Shown here piece by piece: positions 1-11,038 of a stretch of DNA of 64,000 nt. Positions within the stretch are counted from its first letter, which is position 1, and each line of letters begins with the position of its first letter. The stretch comes from Batillaria attramentaria (taxonomy: Eukaryota; Mollusca; Gastropoda; Batillariidae). Where the stretch lies: contig JACVVK020000015.1 of NCBI GenBank assembly GCA_018292915.2, positions 1,087,001 through 1,151,000 of the forward strand. The letters are read 5' to 3'. A program made the position numbers and the translations under genes. The notes under the pieces were generated by a model. That model was not told where the DNA came from. It searched no databases and saw nothing but the letters and a program-made list of their open reading frames with translations.

Positions 1-107
1 TAATCCTATTTGGCTACGTTATGGTGCGCGATAGGGGCATAGGAGGTTTTCTGGGGCTTAATGGATGGAGAAAAGCCTTGGAAAAAGAAAAGAGGTCAAC
101 AGGAGGT

Positions 108-108
108 G

Positions 109-172
<64 letters not shown>

Positions 173-177
173 CAGAC

Positions 178-254
<77 letters not shown>

Positions 255-275
255 GAGACAGACAGACAGACAGAC

Positions 276-310
<35 letters not shown>

Positions 311-413
311 GAGGCAGGCAGGCAGGCAGGCAGGCAGAGAGAGAGAGAGAGACAGACGGACACACAGACAGACACACAGACAGACACACAGACAGACACA
401 CAGACAGACAGAG
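108..413. repeat. Compound microsatellite (AG/GACA/CA/GGCA)
   Basis: About 300 bases of mixed AG, GACA, CA and GGCA simple repeats with few interruptions. Long open frames on both strands here are only repeat translations. Confidence 0.95.
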
Positions 414-734
414 AAGTTTTATCGGGTGTGGCAGGAATGGAACAATTTTTAACGAGTTCTTCTTTTCTGAGAGCCGGTCTCAGGCAGTGATGTGGTGTAC
501 CAGTTCCTGCCACTGTCAACTGAAAGTCCATCTGGGTTGACAGTTCTACTGTCATTTGGTAAAACCGGACCAAGCGCCAGCCTGCATTCAGAGCTCCACT
601 CATCACTAAGATCGATCCCAAAAAGGGCACGACAAAACCAGCATTGGAACAGTCTCAAAGACGACACTGGGGGGAGATTTCTGAAAGATGGGGTGGAGCG
701 CGTATGGGCTTTTCCTAGCGCAGATACCATGTTG

Positions 735-1047
735 AACTGAACTAAACTAAACTGAACTAAACTGACCTAAACTGAACTGAACTAAACTGAACAAAACTAA
801 ACTGAACTTAAACTGAACTGAACAAAACTCAGCTGAACAAATCTGAACTTAAACTAAACTAAACTAAACTAAACTAAACTAAACTAAACTGAACTGAGCT
901 GAAGTAAACTGAACTGAACTGAACTGAACTGAACAAATCTGAACTAAACTATGCTAAACTAAGCTAAACTAAACTGTTGTGAACTGAAGTAAACTGAACT
1001 GAACTGAACTGAACTAAACTATACTAAACTAAACTCTTCTGAACTAA
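735..1047. repeat. Degenerate pentanucleotide tandem array (CTGAA/CTAAA)
   Basis: About 60 consecutive 5-bp units, mostly CTGAA or CTAAA, with occasional longer variants such as CTTAAA. The mixture of the two unit types looks like an old array re-homogenised in blocks; a run of pure CTAAA lies near 853-890. Confidence 0.9.
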
Positions 1048-1084
1048 ACGATCTCCAGCTTACAATGCCCTCACAAGCGCAATA

Positions 1085-1115
<31 letters not shown>

Positions 1116-1202
1116 TGTTAATGTCTTCTGTGAAAACTATAGTAATCTCAGAACTGAAACCTTTCAGAGTACACGCTCTCGGTTAAGAGAGGACTGTCTA
1201 CA

Positions 1203-1278
1203 CCCGTGGATCAGACTGTGATGACACCTGATTTCCGATACCCGTGGATCAGACTGTAATGACACTTGATTTCCGATA
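1203..1278. repeat. Tandem duplication, 2 x 38 bp
   Basis: Units 1203-1240 and 1241-1278 are head to tail and differ at two positions. No gene was found around it. Confidence 0.9.
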
Positions 1279-2581
1279 CCCGAGTGATGGGCAGCTGAAA
1301 GTCAGTAAACTGAAACTTTGTGTGCGCGCGTTCTATCAGACAGTGTATATACATCTTATCTAGTCCATCTGCGTCAGATACGAAAGTGAGGAAGATGAGA
1401 AAAAAAAAATGATCAAGCATCTCAGGTTGACTATCAGGCACGTTATAATAATACTGCTGAGAGTGGGTGTTTGCGACTGGGGTTCATCGTGTCTACCAAA
1501 ACAGGAGAGTGGTTGGAGAAGGTCTGAACGGGCAGTTTCTCACTGGAAGGGACAGCTACCCTGATTGACGAGTTCATCTGAACACTATTCAATCTCGACA
1601 GACTGAAAAGTCGGCAACGCGTTGTTGTTGTTGTTGTTGTTGTTGTTGATGATGATGATGATGTTTGTTTGATTTCGTTTTTGTGTGTTGTTTTTCTTGG
1701 CTGCGCTGAACACAATAACGCCCCTGAGGCGTTACATACAACCCTGAGGAAACGGGTCCACCCGTCTGGAGCCAACACACATATTTTAACTCCAATTTCT
1801 CAACGACTGAAACTGTCGCTGTCATACATTAAATCAGTGCACTAACCCGTACAGATACTAATACATTTATAGGTATGAGAGGACTCATCGACGGAACTGT
1901 TCAACGGACACAAGGGTCGCACTTCAAGTCATTGTGTTAAAACAACCTCGTGACAACAGGAACACTAACTGAGCTGTTCAGGACATCAGAAATAACTGCA
2001 AGTCACGCCCAGGGAATGACTCATAGCATCATAGACTTCAAAGAACTGTGGACATCTGAGGAAAAAGGGCCCAAACGCCTGTCTACTCCATGCTGCTTAG
2101 CCCCTTTTTTCAAGACGACAGAGACCAGTCACAGACACGTGACTGACCTTGCATGCATTCAAGCCACATAAATAATTACAGAAATTCGGAAAATCTACCA
2201 CCGGCTACATATCATCATATCATCATTGTCATCAAATCATCATATCAACGTAGATCACAGTCACAGACACGTGGTCTTAAATGTAGGCCAGTCGTGCCTA
2301 AAATAGAATCTCAAAGGCCCTGTTTTGCCCAGATTTGTAGGCTCACAGTGCCTACACAGTCACCTGCTCAGTCACAGCATCTCAAAGGCTGGCACTGAGC
2401 CAGCAGAAGGCTTCACGCCCGACGCAAATATCGAGGGCTGGAGCAGTCAGTCAGACGGATTGCTTCAAGATCAACCACTGAGTAAAAGAATTTGAATTTT
2501 CGCACGTTCACAGTGCCTGCAGATGGCACTGTTTCTCATTTAGAACTCTACTTATTATCAAGACAGGCTGTTTCGAGCGGT
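1279..2581. other. No gene seen; one short triplet repeat
   Basis: Apart from (GTT)n(GAT)n at 1619-1664, this is non-repetitive AT-balanced DNA with short frames only. If the NOS1AP call is right, it lies in that gene's first intron. Confidence 0.5.
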
Positions 2582-2992
2582 TGGGGTGGTCGATGGTCTA
2601 GTGGTTAAGACTTAGTCACCAATGCGAGAGGTTAGGTTCGAGTCCCACTCGGGGCGAAGAATTTTTCTTTCTCGTATGTGGCACTTTTCATTCGGGCCGA
2701 CCGTCGGGGGGAGGGGGGGGGGGTCGTCTCTCCGGGTACTCCGGCTTCCTCCTCCTCTGTTCTGGAAATGTTCAGCCCACAAAGTAAAAAAAAAAATGCA
2801 ATTCTAAAATTCCAAAACTCAGATCGCTTAGCTGGCCCTTCGCACCACGTGATTGTAATGTGCCCACGTCCAGTGTCTGAGAGAATGCGTGTGATTCGCG
2901 TGAGCGTGCGTGTTGGGTTCAGCTCGCGGCGCTTTGAGCCAAATATTTGGGATAAATCGCCTAACAAGCTTATTATTATTATTATTATTTTA
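2582..2992 (+). mobile_element. SINE family B, near full length
   Basis: A tRNA-like head carries an A box (TGGTCTAGTGG) and a B box (GGTTCGAGTCC). A conserved central segment follows (CTCTCCGGGTACTCCGG then CTTCCTCC). The 3' part contains GGCGCTTTGAGCC and an AT-triplet tail. The central motif resembles the conserved core of V-type SINEs known from fish, which is a recollection and was not searched. A G-run near 2706-2730 and an A-run near 2787 have expanded in this copy. Confidence 0.85.
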
Positions 2993-3281
2993 AAACTGTT
3001 CTGAATATAGGTTGGTTTCTGTGAGGCTTTGTGAACTTTGAAATAGCGCGTTAAAAAAAAAAAAAAAACAAGGAGGAACGGCCCCGTCCTACAAAGTTGT
3101 TTCTCCAAACTTCATTTTATTTTGTCTTTGTTGTTATCAGTTGTTGCCGGTTCTCCCCTCTCCAAGTTCTACCAATGACACTAGATCCTCTACGACCTCG
3201 ACCGATTAGCCACGTGACTGGGGGTGGGGCCGGGTGGGGGAAGAAGGGAGGGAGGGAGAGAGAGAGCGGCAGAGAGAGAGA

Positions 3282-3460
3282 GGGTGGGTGGGTGGGTGTT
3301 TAGGAGTTTAACGTCCTTTTCCCCCACATAAGGGTGATATCAAAGACGGGGCAACGAGAAAAAGGCCAGCACAAATATTTGACCCCAGCGGCCAGGATTC
3401 GAACTCTCGGCCCATGCATTGAAAGTCCAACGCTCTACCATTCGGCCACCCTGGCTCCCC
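3282..3460 (-). mobile_element. SINE family A, full length, inside a (GA)n tract
   Basis: Family A reads on its sense strand as: tRNA-like head with A box TGGCCGAATGG and B box GTTCGAATCC; a body containing ATATTTGTGCTGGCC and GTTGCCCCGTCTTTGATATC; and a tail GTGGAAAAGGACGTTAAAC followed by (CACC)n. This copy is on the minus strand. (GA)n lies on both sides, so it probably inserted into a microsatellite. Confidence 0.9.
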
Positions 3461-4438
3461 AGAGAGAGAGAGAGAGAGAGAGACGTCAGTTCCGTGATCT
3501 AAACATTTGACGTCAGCCTCAGGCAGGTCGTCATACAGAAAGAGAGAGATGACGTCAATTCCGTGAAGTAAACTTTCGACGTCAGCCTCTAGCAATGAGA
3601 TCGTCTGAGGATGCTTGTTCATGTCTTGTGATTTCCCTGTTGGCTTTGTGACTTCTCCGACTGAATTATTTTTCACATGAAATCTGGAAGATCTAGAGGG
3701 CTGATGAAATGTCGGAAGCAGTGGCGATACTTGCAGATTTTGTCTGTGAACCAAACATTTGACGTCAGCCTCACGCTGCTCGTCTGACAGATGATACTTC
3801 TACATATCTTGTGATTTCCTTGTTGCTTTTGTGACTTCCGTGACTGAATTAATTTTGACATAAAATCTGGCAGATCTAGAGAGCTGATGAAACGTGGACT
3901 TAAGTGTCTTGGTTTGTACTTACGAAATTGCAAAATTGAAACTTTTTTGACCGGCGCTGCTCGCAGAAACGTGAAAAATGTGTTTAACTAAAAGCTCTGC
4001 TATTCTTAATACTAAAGCTATAATAGTGCAGCAGTTCATGTCATAAGCTTATGTGCAGTTGGCACAAGTAACAAAAATACCGGAATGATGAGTAATTTGA
4101 AGGAGTCTTTTCACAGATATTTGGCCTTATATGCAAACCACCCCTACCTCGGAAATATTTTTCTTACACAAAACCTGTCAGAGCTACATAGCTGTGCTAC
4201 GAAAACAGGCAGTATAATTGGATGATCTTCCCAATTTCAGAAAATGAAGCCATTTGAACATTTTTTTTCGAAAAAATTCGTAACATGACCGATTGTTAAA
4301 AATCGGCGATAACTCTTTTGAAAATGCAGTAGGCTAAAAATCGTGAAAAATAGGTCTGGAGAAGGTGAATTCCCATTTTATCTCAAAGTAAAAAGGCCTC
4401 CAACGAGGTGGTTTAGGAGATAGCCATCATTACATCCG

Positions 4439-4439
<1 letters not shown>

Positions 4440-4511
<72 letters not shown>
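4440..4511. repeat. (CA)n microsatellite
   Basis: Uninterrupted CA dinucleotide run of about 36 units. Confidence 0.97.
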
Positions 4512-4515
<4 letters not shown>

Positions 4516-4686
4516 TTCCCGCCAAAAAGAACGCAGCAGCAAAGTGTGCACGTAAGGTGTCTATGACGCAGATTTCGTTACGTCACTGTGTGCGTGAAAG
4601 TAAGTATTGTGTGGAGAAACGCCACAGTCTTGTTTTGTATCACTGAAACTTGCTGCTGCGCGTAGCAAAATCTGCCCCGTCTCATA

Positions 4687-4714
4687 AAGTTGTTTCTCTA
4701 TAGAGAAACAACTT
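4687..4714. repeat. Perfect 28-bp palindrome
   Basis: Each arm is AAGTTGTTTCTC or its complement around a central TATA, with no mismatch. A shorter 18-bp version occurs at 34828-34845 in the related W copy, so the palindrome belongs to the repeat family. Confidence 0.9.
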
Positions 4715-4755
4715 AAAAAATGTAGCCCGCTCGTTTTACCCTGTCGCGGGGTTAA

Positions 4756-5101
4756 AGGTCTGCAATCTCAACCGAAAACCGCGCAAACATTGTGTCGTTT
4801 TAAAACTGCGACTCCTGCGACTATGCATAATGCAGGCAACTCTGTCACAGCTGCAGAGTTTTCAGCGCTTCGGAGACCCTTATAAAACCAGAGCGTGAAT
4901 TTGCAGTGCTTTTGGTCAGTGAGCGAGACACACGCTACATCGTCTAGCGGGTGTTGTGTCAGTGCCGCACGAGAAGACTGACCATTCTGATCTTTGTCGC
5001 TCAGTGTCAAAACGCAAACCGAGCTGTGAAATCAGGTTGCCCTTGGATTTTTTTTAAGGAGTTTCGGGGACGCTTAAAACTCTGTAACTGTGATAGTGTG
5101 A

Positions 5102-5170
<69 letters not shown>

Positions 5171-5310
5171 GGGGTGGAAGGAGAGTTGAGGGGGGGGAGG
5201 GGAAATTCGTCATCCGGCAGTTCTCTGGAGGATTGGGGTTCAGTATCCAGTCCAAAGCATCGCAGGATAATAACGCACTGGTTGTGGCTTTTTATTGCGA
5301 TTGCAGACCT
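4756..5310. mobile_element. Foldback MITE family M, copy M1, TTAA target duplication
   Basis: Both ends are flanked by TTAA (4752-4755 and 5311-5314). The terminal inverted repeat is 12 bp and perfect (AGGTCTGCAATC and its complement). Further in, sub-terminal blocks around GCAGAGTTTTCAGCG and its complement make most of the element self-complementary. A long (GT)n (about 5105-5168) has expanded in the right arm only. TTAA specificity suggests mobilisation by a piggyBac- or Sola3-type transposase. No transposase is encoded. Confidence 0.85.
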
Positions 5311-5640
5311 TTAACGCCCCATTTACTTCAACACTTCATCGGCAAGCGACCCTAAATATCGAATCAACCCCTGACTTTCCCCTTCGCAGATCAAAAAGTC
5401 ACCGCCATCACCAAGCATGACGGCTCTCCCGCCACAAAAAAAAACCCGCTGTGGTACGGTCTGCCCACAGAAACCAAACCCCCTCCTTCCCACCGGGAAT
5501 GGCGGGGGATGTTTCTGGTGCTACTTCGCTTCAAAATCCAGTAAACAATAGCACCGAGTTTTCCCATTTAAAATGGGATTGGCACCGAAAAACTCTTGGA
5601 TTTCGGTTTGTAGGTGTGAAAGAAAGGGGCTGTTTATTGA

Positions 5641-5690
5641 CCAGAGCATTAGAAGTCCAACGCTTTACCATTCGACCACCCCGGCTCCCC
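5641..5690 (-). mobile_element. SINE A head fragment
   Basis: Only the tRNA-like A-box half of family A is present, ending in the usual CCGGCTCCCC boundary. Confidence 0.75.
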
Positions 5691-6430
5691 CTCGCCGTTT
5701 AGACTAACCACCCCGTGAAACCGCGCTGCAGTGGCCTGGCCACAAAACCCACTCCCCCTCCCAACACACCCCCTTTAACACCGCAAACATGCGGCGCCAG
5801 CGCACCTGCTGGTAAATTGACTTGCTGCTGGGATTGCCCCCCATCGGGCGCGCATTGTGCACAATTCAATCACTTTTACGCCGTGATCACAAAGATTTCT
5901 AGGGCGCCTTTCAGGCGGTACCGTGGGGACCTCTGGAATAATTTGCAGGGATGTCGAGAGCAAATAAAAGAGAACTTCCCCCGCTACGGTCAGTGTGCTG
6001 AAAAGAGGGGTGGGTAGAGCGTCAGACCTCTCCTGTCGGGGAGGTGGGAAAGGTCTACGAATTAGCCGGGATTTCTGGGTAATCCACTGCCGGTGAGGTC
6101 ATAGATGCAGATTTTTTTTTTTTTTTTTTTTACCGCCGACTTACAAATGGGTTAACGGGTTGAATTGTGCGTTTAAAATGGCTGATTGTGAGCGTGAAAG
6201 ACAAAGGAAACAGGCAGAAAGACTTTTGAGAAAGAGAACCATGCACGGGAGACTATCAAAACTGTGAAAACTTTGTGCAAAACAAACAAACAAGCAAACA
6301 AACTGACAAGCCCTGCAATTTCCTTAGATGCACGACCCGAACAGAAAACAACAACCAGTATGGTATGTCATTGTTTATAACTACTCAGGAGAACTGGCAA
6401 TTATTTTATATGAGGCGTAATGTACTCTTT
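5691..6430. other. No gene seen
   Basis: Unique-looking DNA with a T-run at 6112-6132. A stop-free stretch at 5715-6017 shows no recognisable protein. Confidence 0.4.
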
Positions 6431-6435
6431 ACGTG

Positions 6436-6523
6436 CGTTGTTGTTGTTGTTGTTGTTGTTGTTGTTGGGTTTTCTCTTACTTTCTTTAAGCATATGAAGG
6501 ATGCGTGCCCCCCTCCCCCCCCC

Positions 6524-6559
<36 letters not shown>

Positions 6560-6697
6560 GCGCGCGCTCTTTTCACCCCTTGTAAAGCTTGGTTTTTGCT
6601 TTTGCCCCTTGAAAAATGCCCTCTTATTATACGACAGAACAATGAGGCTGCTGTCACCAGTTTCAAATCGGTAAATGGTTGGCCAATTCCGGTCTCT

Positions 6698-6783
<86 letters not shown>
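6436..6783. repeat. Cluster of simple repeats: (GTT)n, (CT)n, (GT)n
   Basis: (GTT)n lies at 6436-6467, C-run plus (CT)n at 6508-6557 and a long (GT)n at 6706-6780. Confidence 0.95.
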
Positions 6784-6785
<2 letters not shown>

Positions 6786-7717
6786 CTCATAACTTAGAAA
6801 TCTTGTCCGTACTTCCACACAACAATGGTTTGCAAAACCGCGGTTAACACATAACAGTTATTACGACAACATGTATAGTGCGTTGTTCAAGAAGGAAATA
6901 ATTGGTACATTTGATTGGTTTCGACCAGGAAATATTCGATAAACATACAAAAACACGGTCAGGATTACATGTGGATGACAACAACCCCGCTTATCAACTG
7001 TCTCATTGTCCGTTTTGATAATAGTTCATGTTGTCGTCACAACATCGCAATTTTTTTTATCCGGAAGGGAAAATTCCTTTGAGAATTTATCTGCGGAGTA
7101 TTTATTTCAAAGTCTTTCCGTTTTTCGATGCAGCTGACACGACTATCTAAAACACTGCAACATTTGTATGCATCACATGACTGCCGTTATGACAGTAATA
7201 CGGTGTGACATCTGAGGCCGTATGAAAATTGAGAGAAACTTTTTTTGGCAAAGAAAATTAAATTGACCTTTTTAGAGTCAGTTGTTGGGGTTTTTTCATC
7301 GTGCAGCTGGAATAAACTTTTAGTTTTGCTTGTTGTGTTTTAATTACAAAACGTTAAACAGCGACTGAACGATTGTAAGCCTCCAGCCCGAAGTTTCTGC
7401 AGATGGAGAGAAGGATAGGGTTACAGACGCGCGCACACACAGATGGTAGACTGCTGATTCGGAAAACAATAGCCACTCTTCCTGGAATCTGTTAAGATTT
7501 AATCTTGTGCTAAGGAGGAGAGTACAGAAAAAAATGACGAATCTGTAATGGGAGCAGGAGGAAGTATGGCAAAAGAACAAACAAACATAAAACAAACACA
7601 ATTTTAAAAAGGAAAGAAAGAAAGGCGAAGGAAAGAAAGTGGAGAGAAAGAAAAACAAAAAACAAAACAAAAAACCCCAGGAAGACAGAGAGAAAGACAG
7701 AAAGATGAAAATTAAAA

Positions 7718-7720
<3 letters not shown>
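6784..7720. other. No gene seen
   Basis: AT-rich unique-looking DNA, turning purine-rich from about 7590. No frame has recognisable coding content. Confidence 0.4.
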
Positions 7721-7722
<2 letters not shown>

Positions 7723-7755
<33 letters not shown>

Positions 7756-7778
7756 CACACACACACAGGCACACACAC

Positions 7779-7838
<60 letters not shown>
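7723..7838. repeat. (CA)n microsatellite, interrupted
   Basis: CA repeats with periodic GGCACA and TCACACAT interruptions. A second short C/CA run lies at 7934-7961. Confidence 0.95.
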
Positions 7839-7840
<2 letters not shown>

Positions 7841-8235
7841 TTTCTGCACCCCCCCCCCCTCCCTCAAACAAAGGATACTCTTCCCTTCCACTGACAGGAA
7901 AACCAAAACAACCAAAAACGACGATGAAAAAGACCCCCCCCCCCCCCCACACACACACACCTAAAAAACGCCAAATACCACAATTTGTACTGGCCATCGA
8001 ATTTCAAACTCGGAGCACGTGCCCACACTTACTAAGCACACATCTCAGATGTTTCAGTCGTCTGAACTTGCCGGCCAAATCGTTCTGTTTGACAAGGGCA
8101 AACCCTACACACAGACCCCCCTACCATCCAGACTAATCTCGATATATTCCTCTCTGGTTATCCATCAGACCCAGACGACTGAGCACTTGAGTCCCAGTTG
8201 ACAAGACGGATATCGCATCAGGCGAAAAACCGGTG

Positions 8236-8934
8236 CAGACATTGGCAGAGCTGAGAAGGGAAAGAAGGGGAACCATTTCTAGTGTGTCAGGGAACACAAC
8301 TAGTGCAGAGTCTGGTGTCGTATGGGAAGTCACATTGTGGAGCAGCGGAGTAACAAGGCAAGTTCGGAATTCCTCGATCATTACATACAAAAGAATATGT
8401 GAAAAAAGGCACTGGCAGAGCAGAGAACTGGAACCATTTTTAGTGTGTCAGGAAACACAGTCGGTGCAGAGTCTAGTGTCCTACGGGAAGTCAGATGTGG
8501 AGCAACGGGATAACACGACAAGTTCGGAATTCCTCGACCATTATACACAAAAGAATACATATAACAAAAAGGCATAGGCAGAGGAAAGAAAGGAAAGAAG
8601 GGGAACGATTTCTAGTGTGTCAGGAAACACTGTTGGTGCAGAGTCTAATGTCGTATGGGAAGTCACATTGAGGAGCAACGGGAGAACACGGCAAGTTTGG
8701 AATTCCTCGATCGTTATACAAAAGGATATGTGAAAAAAGGCAGTGGCAGACCAGAGAAGGGAAAGAAGTGGAACCGATTTCTAGTGTGTCAGGAAACACT
8801 GTTGGTGCACAGTCTAGTGTCGTATGGGAAGTCACATTGTGGAGCAACGGGGTAAGACGGCCAAGTTCGGAATTCCTCATCATACAAAAGAAAATGTGAA
8901 GAAAAAAAAAAGAAAAAAAGGCATATGGCGAACT
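8236..8934. repeat. Satellite array, four units of about 165-180 bp
   Basis: Units begin at about 8236, 8408, 8570 and 8739, and a fifth starts at 8919 and is lost. Each carries a shared AGTGTGTCAGG block, TATGGGAAGTCACATTG (or a variant) and a GGAATTCCTCG segment containing an EcoRI site. Divergence between units is about 10 per cent by eye. The monomer length is typical of satellites. Frames inside are repeat-derived and not genes. Confidence 0.9.
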
Positions 8935-9003
8935 ACTTGAAGATCCCTCAAATTCAACCTGACTATGGCTGACTCAAACCCTAATTGCTATCCCTTTGAC
9001 AAC

Positions 9004-9143
9004 AGTCGTGAGTTCGAATCACTGCTAGGGCCACTGAGATATTTGTGCTGGCCCTTTTCTCGTTGCCCCGTCTTTGATATCACCCATACGTGGTACATGG
9101 TGGAAAAGGACGTCAAACTCCTAAACACTCATCCACCCACCCA
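9004..9143 (+). mobile_element. SINE A, 5'-truncated
   Basis: It begins within the B box region and keeps the body and tail. A 4-base insertion (GGTACATGGTGG) lies just before the conserved GGAAAAGGACGT segment. Confidence 0.85.
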
Positions 9144-9790
9144 TTTGCACCCCTTGACAACAGTCCTAACTCTAAACTCCAATACAATGTTTGGTTGAGG
9201 TTCTAAATTAAAGGGCGTGTCTGAATGAAACCCAGGCAAGTCTGAGTGGATATTCCGTTTTTTGTTTTTTTGTTTTTTCCCGGGGTTTTACAGAACCCGT
9301 CTTTCTTCAGTTCGGGTTTGTCGCTTGCCTCTGACTCGGTTCGTCCATGTAAAATGCCAACGAAAGGTCAGAGTTAATTGGAATGCAAAAATTAATAACA
9401 AAATATATTCTTCATGTTACAGTACTCAGAAATGAAATAAATGGAATGTATCAATGACGACAAAACTAATGGTTTTAATGCAGCAGATGGATAAAAATAT
9501 CGTGTGCTCACCGATGCCATGGTTACGGAAACAAGTGATCGGAAGAAAGTACGGGTTTTGTGCTGGCATGTTTACGCTTTACTATTTTTGACATCGCGAC
9601 TCCCTGAGCTAAAGTCAATGGGAACATTATATATATATATAGTTCAGTACATACCTCAGTAAGCGACTATGACAAACAAGTATATATAGCACAAGTTTTT
9701 TTTTGTTTTTTTTTTTCCCCCGTCCCTTTCGGGAAATTCGGGATGCTTCCCACGACGGGAAGCGCATCGCCGCGGTGCAGCGCCACCCAA
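9144..9790. other. No gene seen
   Basis: AT-rich DNA with T-runs at 9257-9280 and 9698-9718 and a short (AT)n at 9630. Confidence 0.4.
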
Positions 9791-9850
9791 TACTTATGTG
9801 GTGGAAAAGGACGTTAAACTCCCAAACACCCACCCCACCCACCCGCCACC
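9791..9850 (+). mobile_element. SINE A tail fragment
   Basis: Only the last ~60 bases remain (GTGGTGGAAAAGGACGTTAA plus the CACC-rich tail). Confidence 0.8.
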
Positions 9851-9865
9851 CAATACCAATCCTAT

Positions 9866-10045
9866 TTTTTCCGTTTTTGCTGGGGGAGGAAAGCCGGATA
9901 ACCCGGAGAGAAACCCTCCTGAGCAGCCCCTTAGCCAGGAAAAACCGGTATCACATATCACAAGCTCGACTGACCCGGGCTCGAACCCACTCATCGCCGT
10001 GACATTGGTGACGGCCGTTCTACCTATCAGACCACCGCTCAACGC
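9866..10045 (-). mobile_element. SINE related to family B, variant head
   Basis: On the minus strand it reads as an A-box-like TGGTCTGATAGG, a B box GGTTCGAGCCC and the central motif TTTCTCTCCGGGTTATCCGG. The anticodon-arm region differs from family B, and the 3' half is missing, so it may be a separate subfamily. Confidence 0.7.
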
Positions 10046-10640
10046 AAGACAGCACAGTCTGGAACTGAAAGACACAAGAGTCAAGCAGTAGCGGCAAAAC
10101 ACGGGAGTTCCAGAAGTGGTGGCGTTATGACTGGCGGTCATGTAAACCAAAGCGATGATTCGTTGACGTTGGGAGAGCCTGATACCTGGGCATGAAGGGA
10201 ATGGTTTGTTTAGCTTGGCGTAGCAGGGGAGCGAGTCAGTGTATACATTTTAATATACGCAGCCGGACGGAGCTGGCCGTGATTATACAAATAACAAATA
10301 TATTGTTTTATTATAACCTCCCGGTCATGCAGTGACTCCACTGAGTGATGAAGTGCAGCCGGGGTTGCTGAAACTGGTTTGCCACTGACGACATAATGAT
10401 GTCAGTGTTGTTAGTTTACGGACGGTTAAACTGAAGCTGATGTCGTCAGTTCTGCAATCAGAAGCTTTACTAAGTGACGTCAGTGAGCCATCCATGTCGT
10501 TGTTGTTGGTTGTGATGGTGGTGGCTTGTTGTTGTTGTGTTTGTGTTGTTTTGTTTTACTTAATAACAGCAGCGCTACGACTAGATTAGCAGCAAAAAAA
10601 AACAAAAACACCTCCTTCAACCCCCACCCCCACCAATACC
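10046..10640. other. No gene seen
   Basis: Unique-looking DNA. A short (TTG)n block lies near 10500-10545. Confidence 0.4.
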
Positions 10641-10646
10641 CCAACA

Positions 10647-10707
<61 letters not shown>
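10641..10707. repeat. (CACG)n(CA)n microsatellite
   Basis: A CACG tetranucleotide run passes directly into CA repeats. Confidence 0.95.
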
Positions 10708-10769
10708 TTCGGCATGTGTATTTCTACCGAAATTTTCTATCTCCTTGTTCATATGGGCCGAATGGCTTG

Positions 10770-10832
10770 TCTGCCGCGAATTAGTCTTTGTCGCTGACGC
10801 GGCGTTAAGCCTTAAAATACTCACTCACTCAC
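10770..10832 (+). mobile_element. Very short 5'-truncated retroposon, family Q, with 12-bp target duplication
   Basis: Only 63 bases of the family's 3' end are present: the GCGGCGTTAAGCC segment followed by (TCAC)n. They are flanked by perfect copies of CCGAATGGCTTG at 10758-10769 and 10833-10844. Related longer copies lie at 44815-45115, 51664-51862 and 52757-52850. The duplication shows this is a genuine target-primed insertion, placed in the first NOS1AP intron. Confidence 0.85.
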
Positions 10833-10872
10833 CCGAATGGCTTGCAAACACTAAACAAACATTATGATTATT

Positions 10873-10903
10873 ATTTACATACACACACACTGACCGGCAC
10901 ACA

Positions 10904-10958
<55 letters not shown>
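10873..10958. repeat. (CA)n microsatellite
   Basis: CA run with two short interruptions near its left end. Confidence 0.95.
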
Positions 10959-10959
<1 letters not shown>

Positions 10960-11032
10960 ACTAAGCCTGCTGGACTGCGCCTAATCGCATGAACTCACAC
11001 AACGGGTTCACAACAAAGGGAATAAGTTCAAA

Positions 11033-11038
11033 ACTTAC
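11033..11038 (-). other. NOS1AP: Splice donor of NOS1AP coding exon 1
   Basis: On the minus strand the exon ends ...GCGAAA and is followed by GTAAGT, a consensus 5' splice site. The intron phase is 0. Confidence 0.8.

Larger units (their letters stand above)
3065..4740. repeat. Repeat family W, copy 1 (extent approximate)
   Basis: Segments here recur at 34226-34860: the left part (GGAGGAAC/TGGCC, then GTTGTTTCTCC, then TTGTTGCCGGT), the TTTGACGTCAGCCTCA block, and the right part (TCTCTATAGAGAAAC). A short motif (CCCCGTC...AAAGTTGTTTCTC) occurs directly repeated at both ends (about 3081 and 4676). Inside, two diverged ~200-bp direct repeats lie at about 3541-3720 and 3750-3900. SINE A (3282-3460) and a (CA)n run interrupt it. 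Whether this is one element or several joined pieces is uncertain. Confidence 0.5.

Noticed and set aside
21..630. Overlapping frames rich in RQTD, VCVC and SLSL repeats
   Set aside because: Translations of the AG/GACA/CA microsatellite in several frames; no unique protein sequence.
8233..8855. Several short frames in the 8.2-8.9 kb region
   Set aside because: They repeat with the satellite period and break at different points, so they are repeat-derived.
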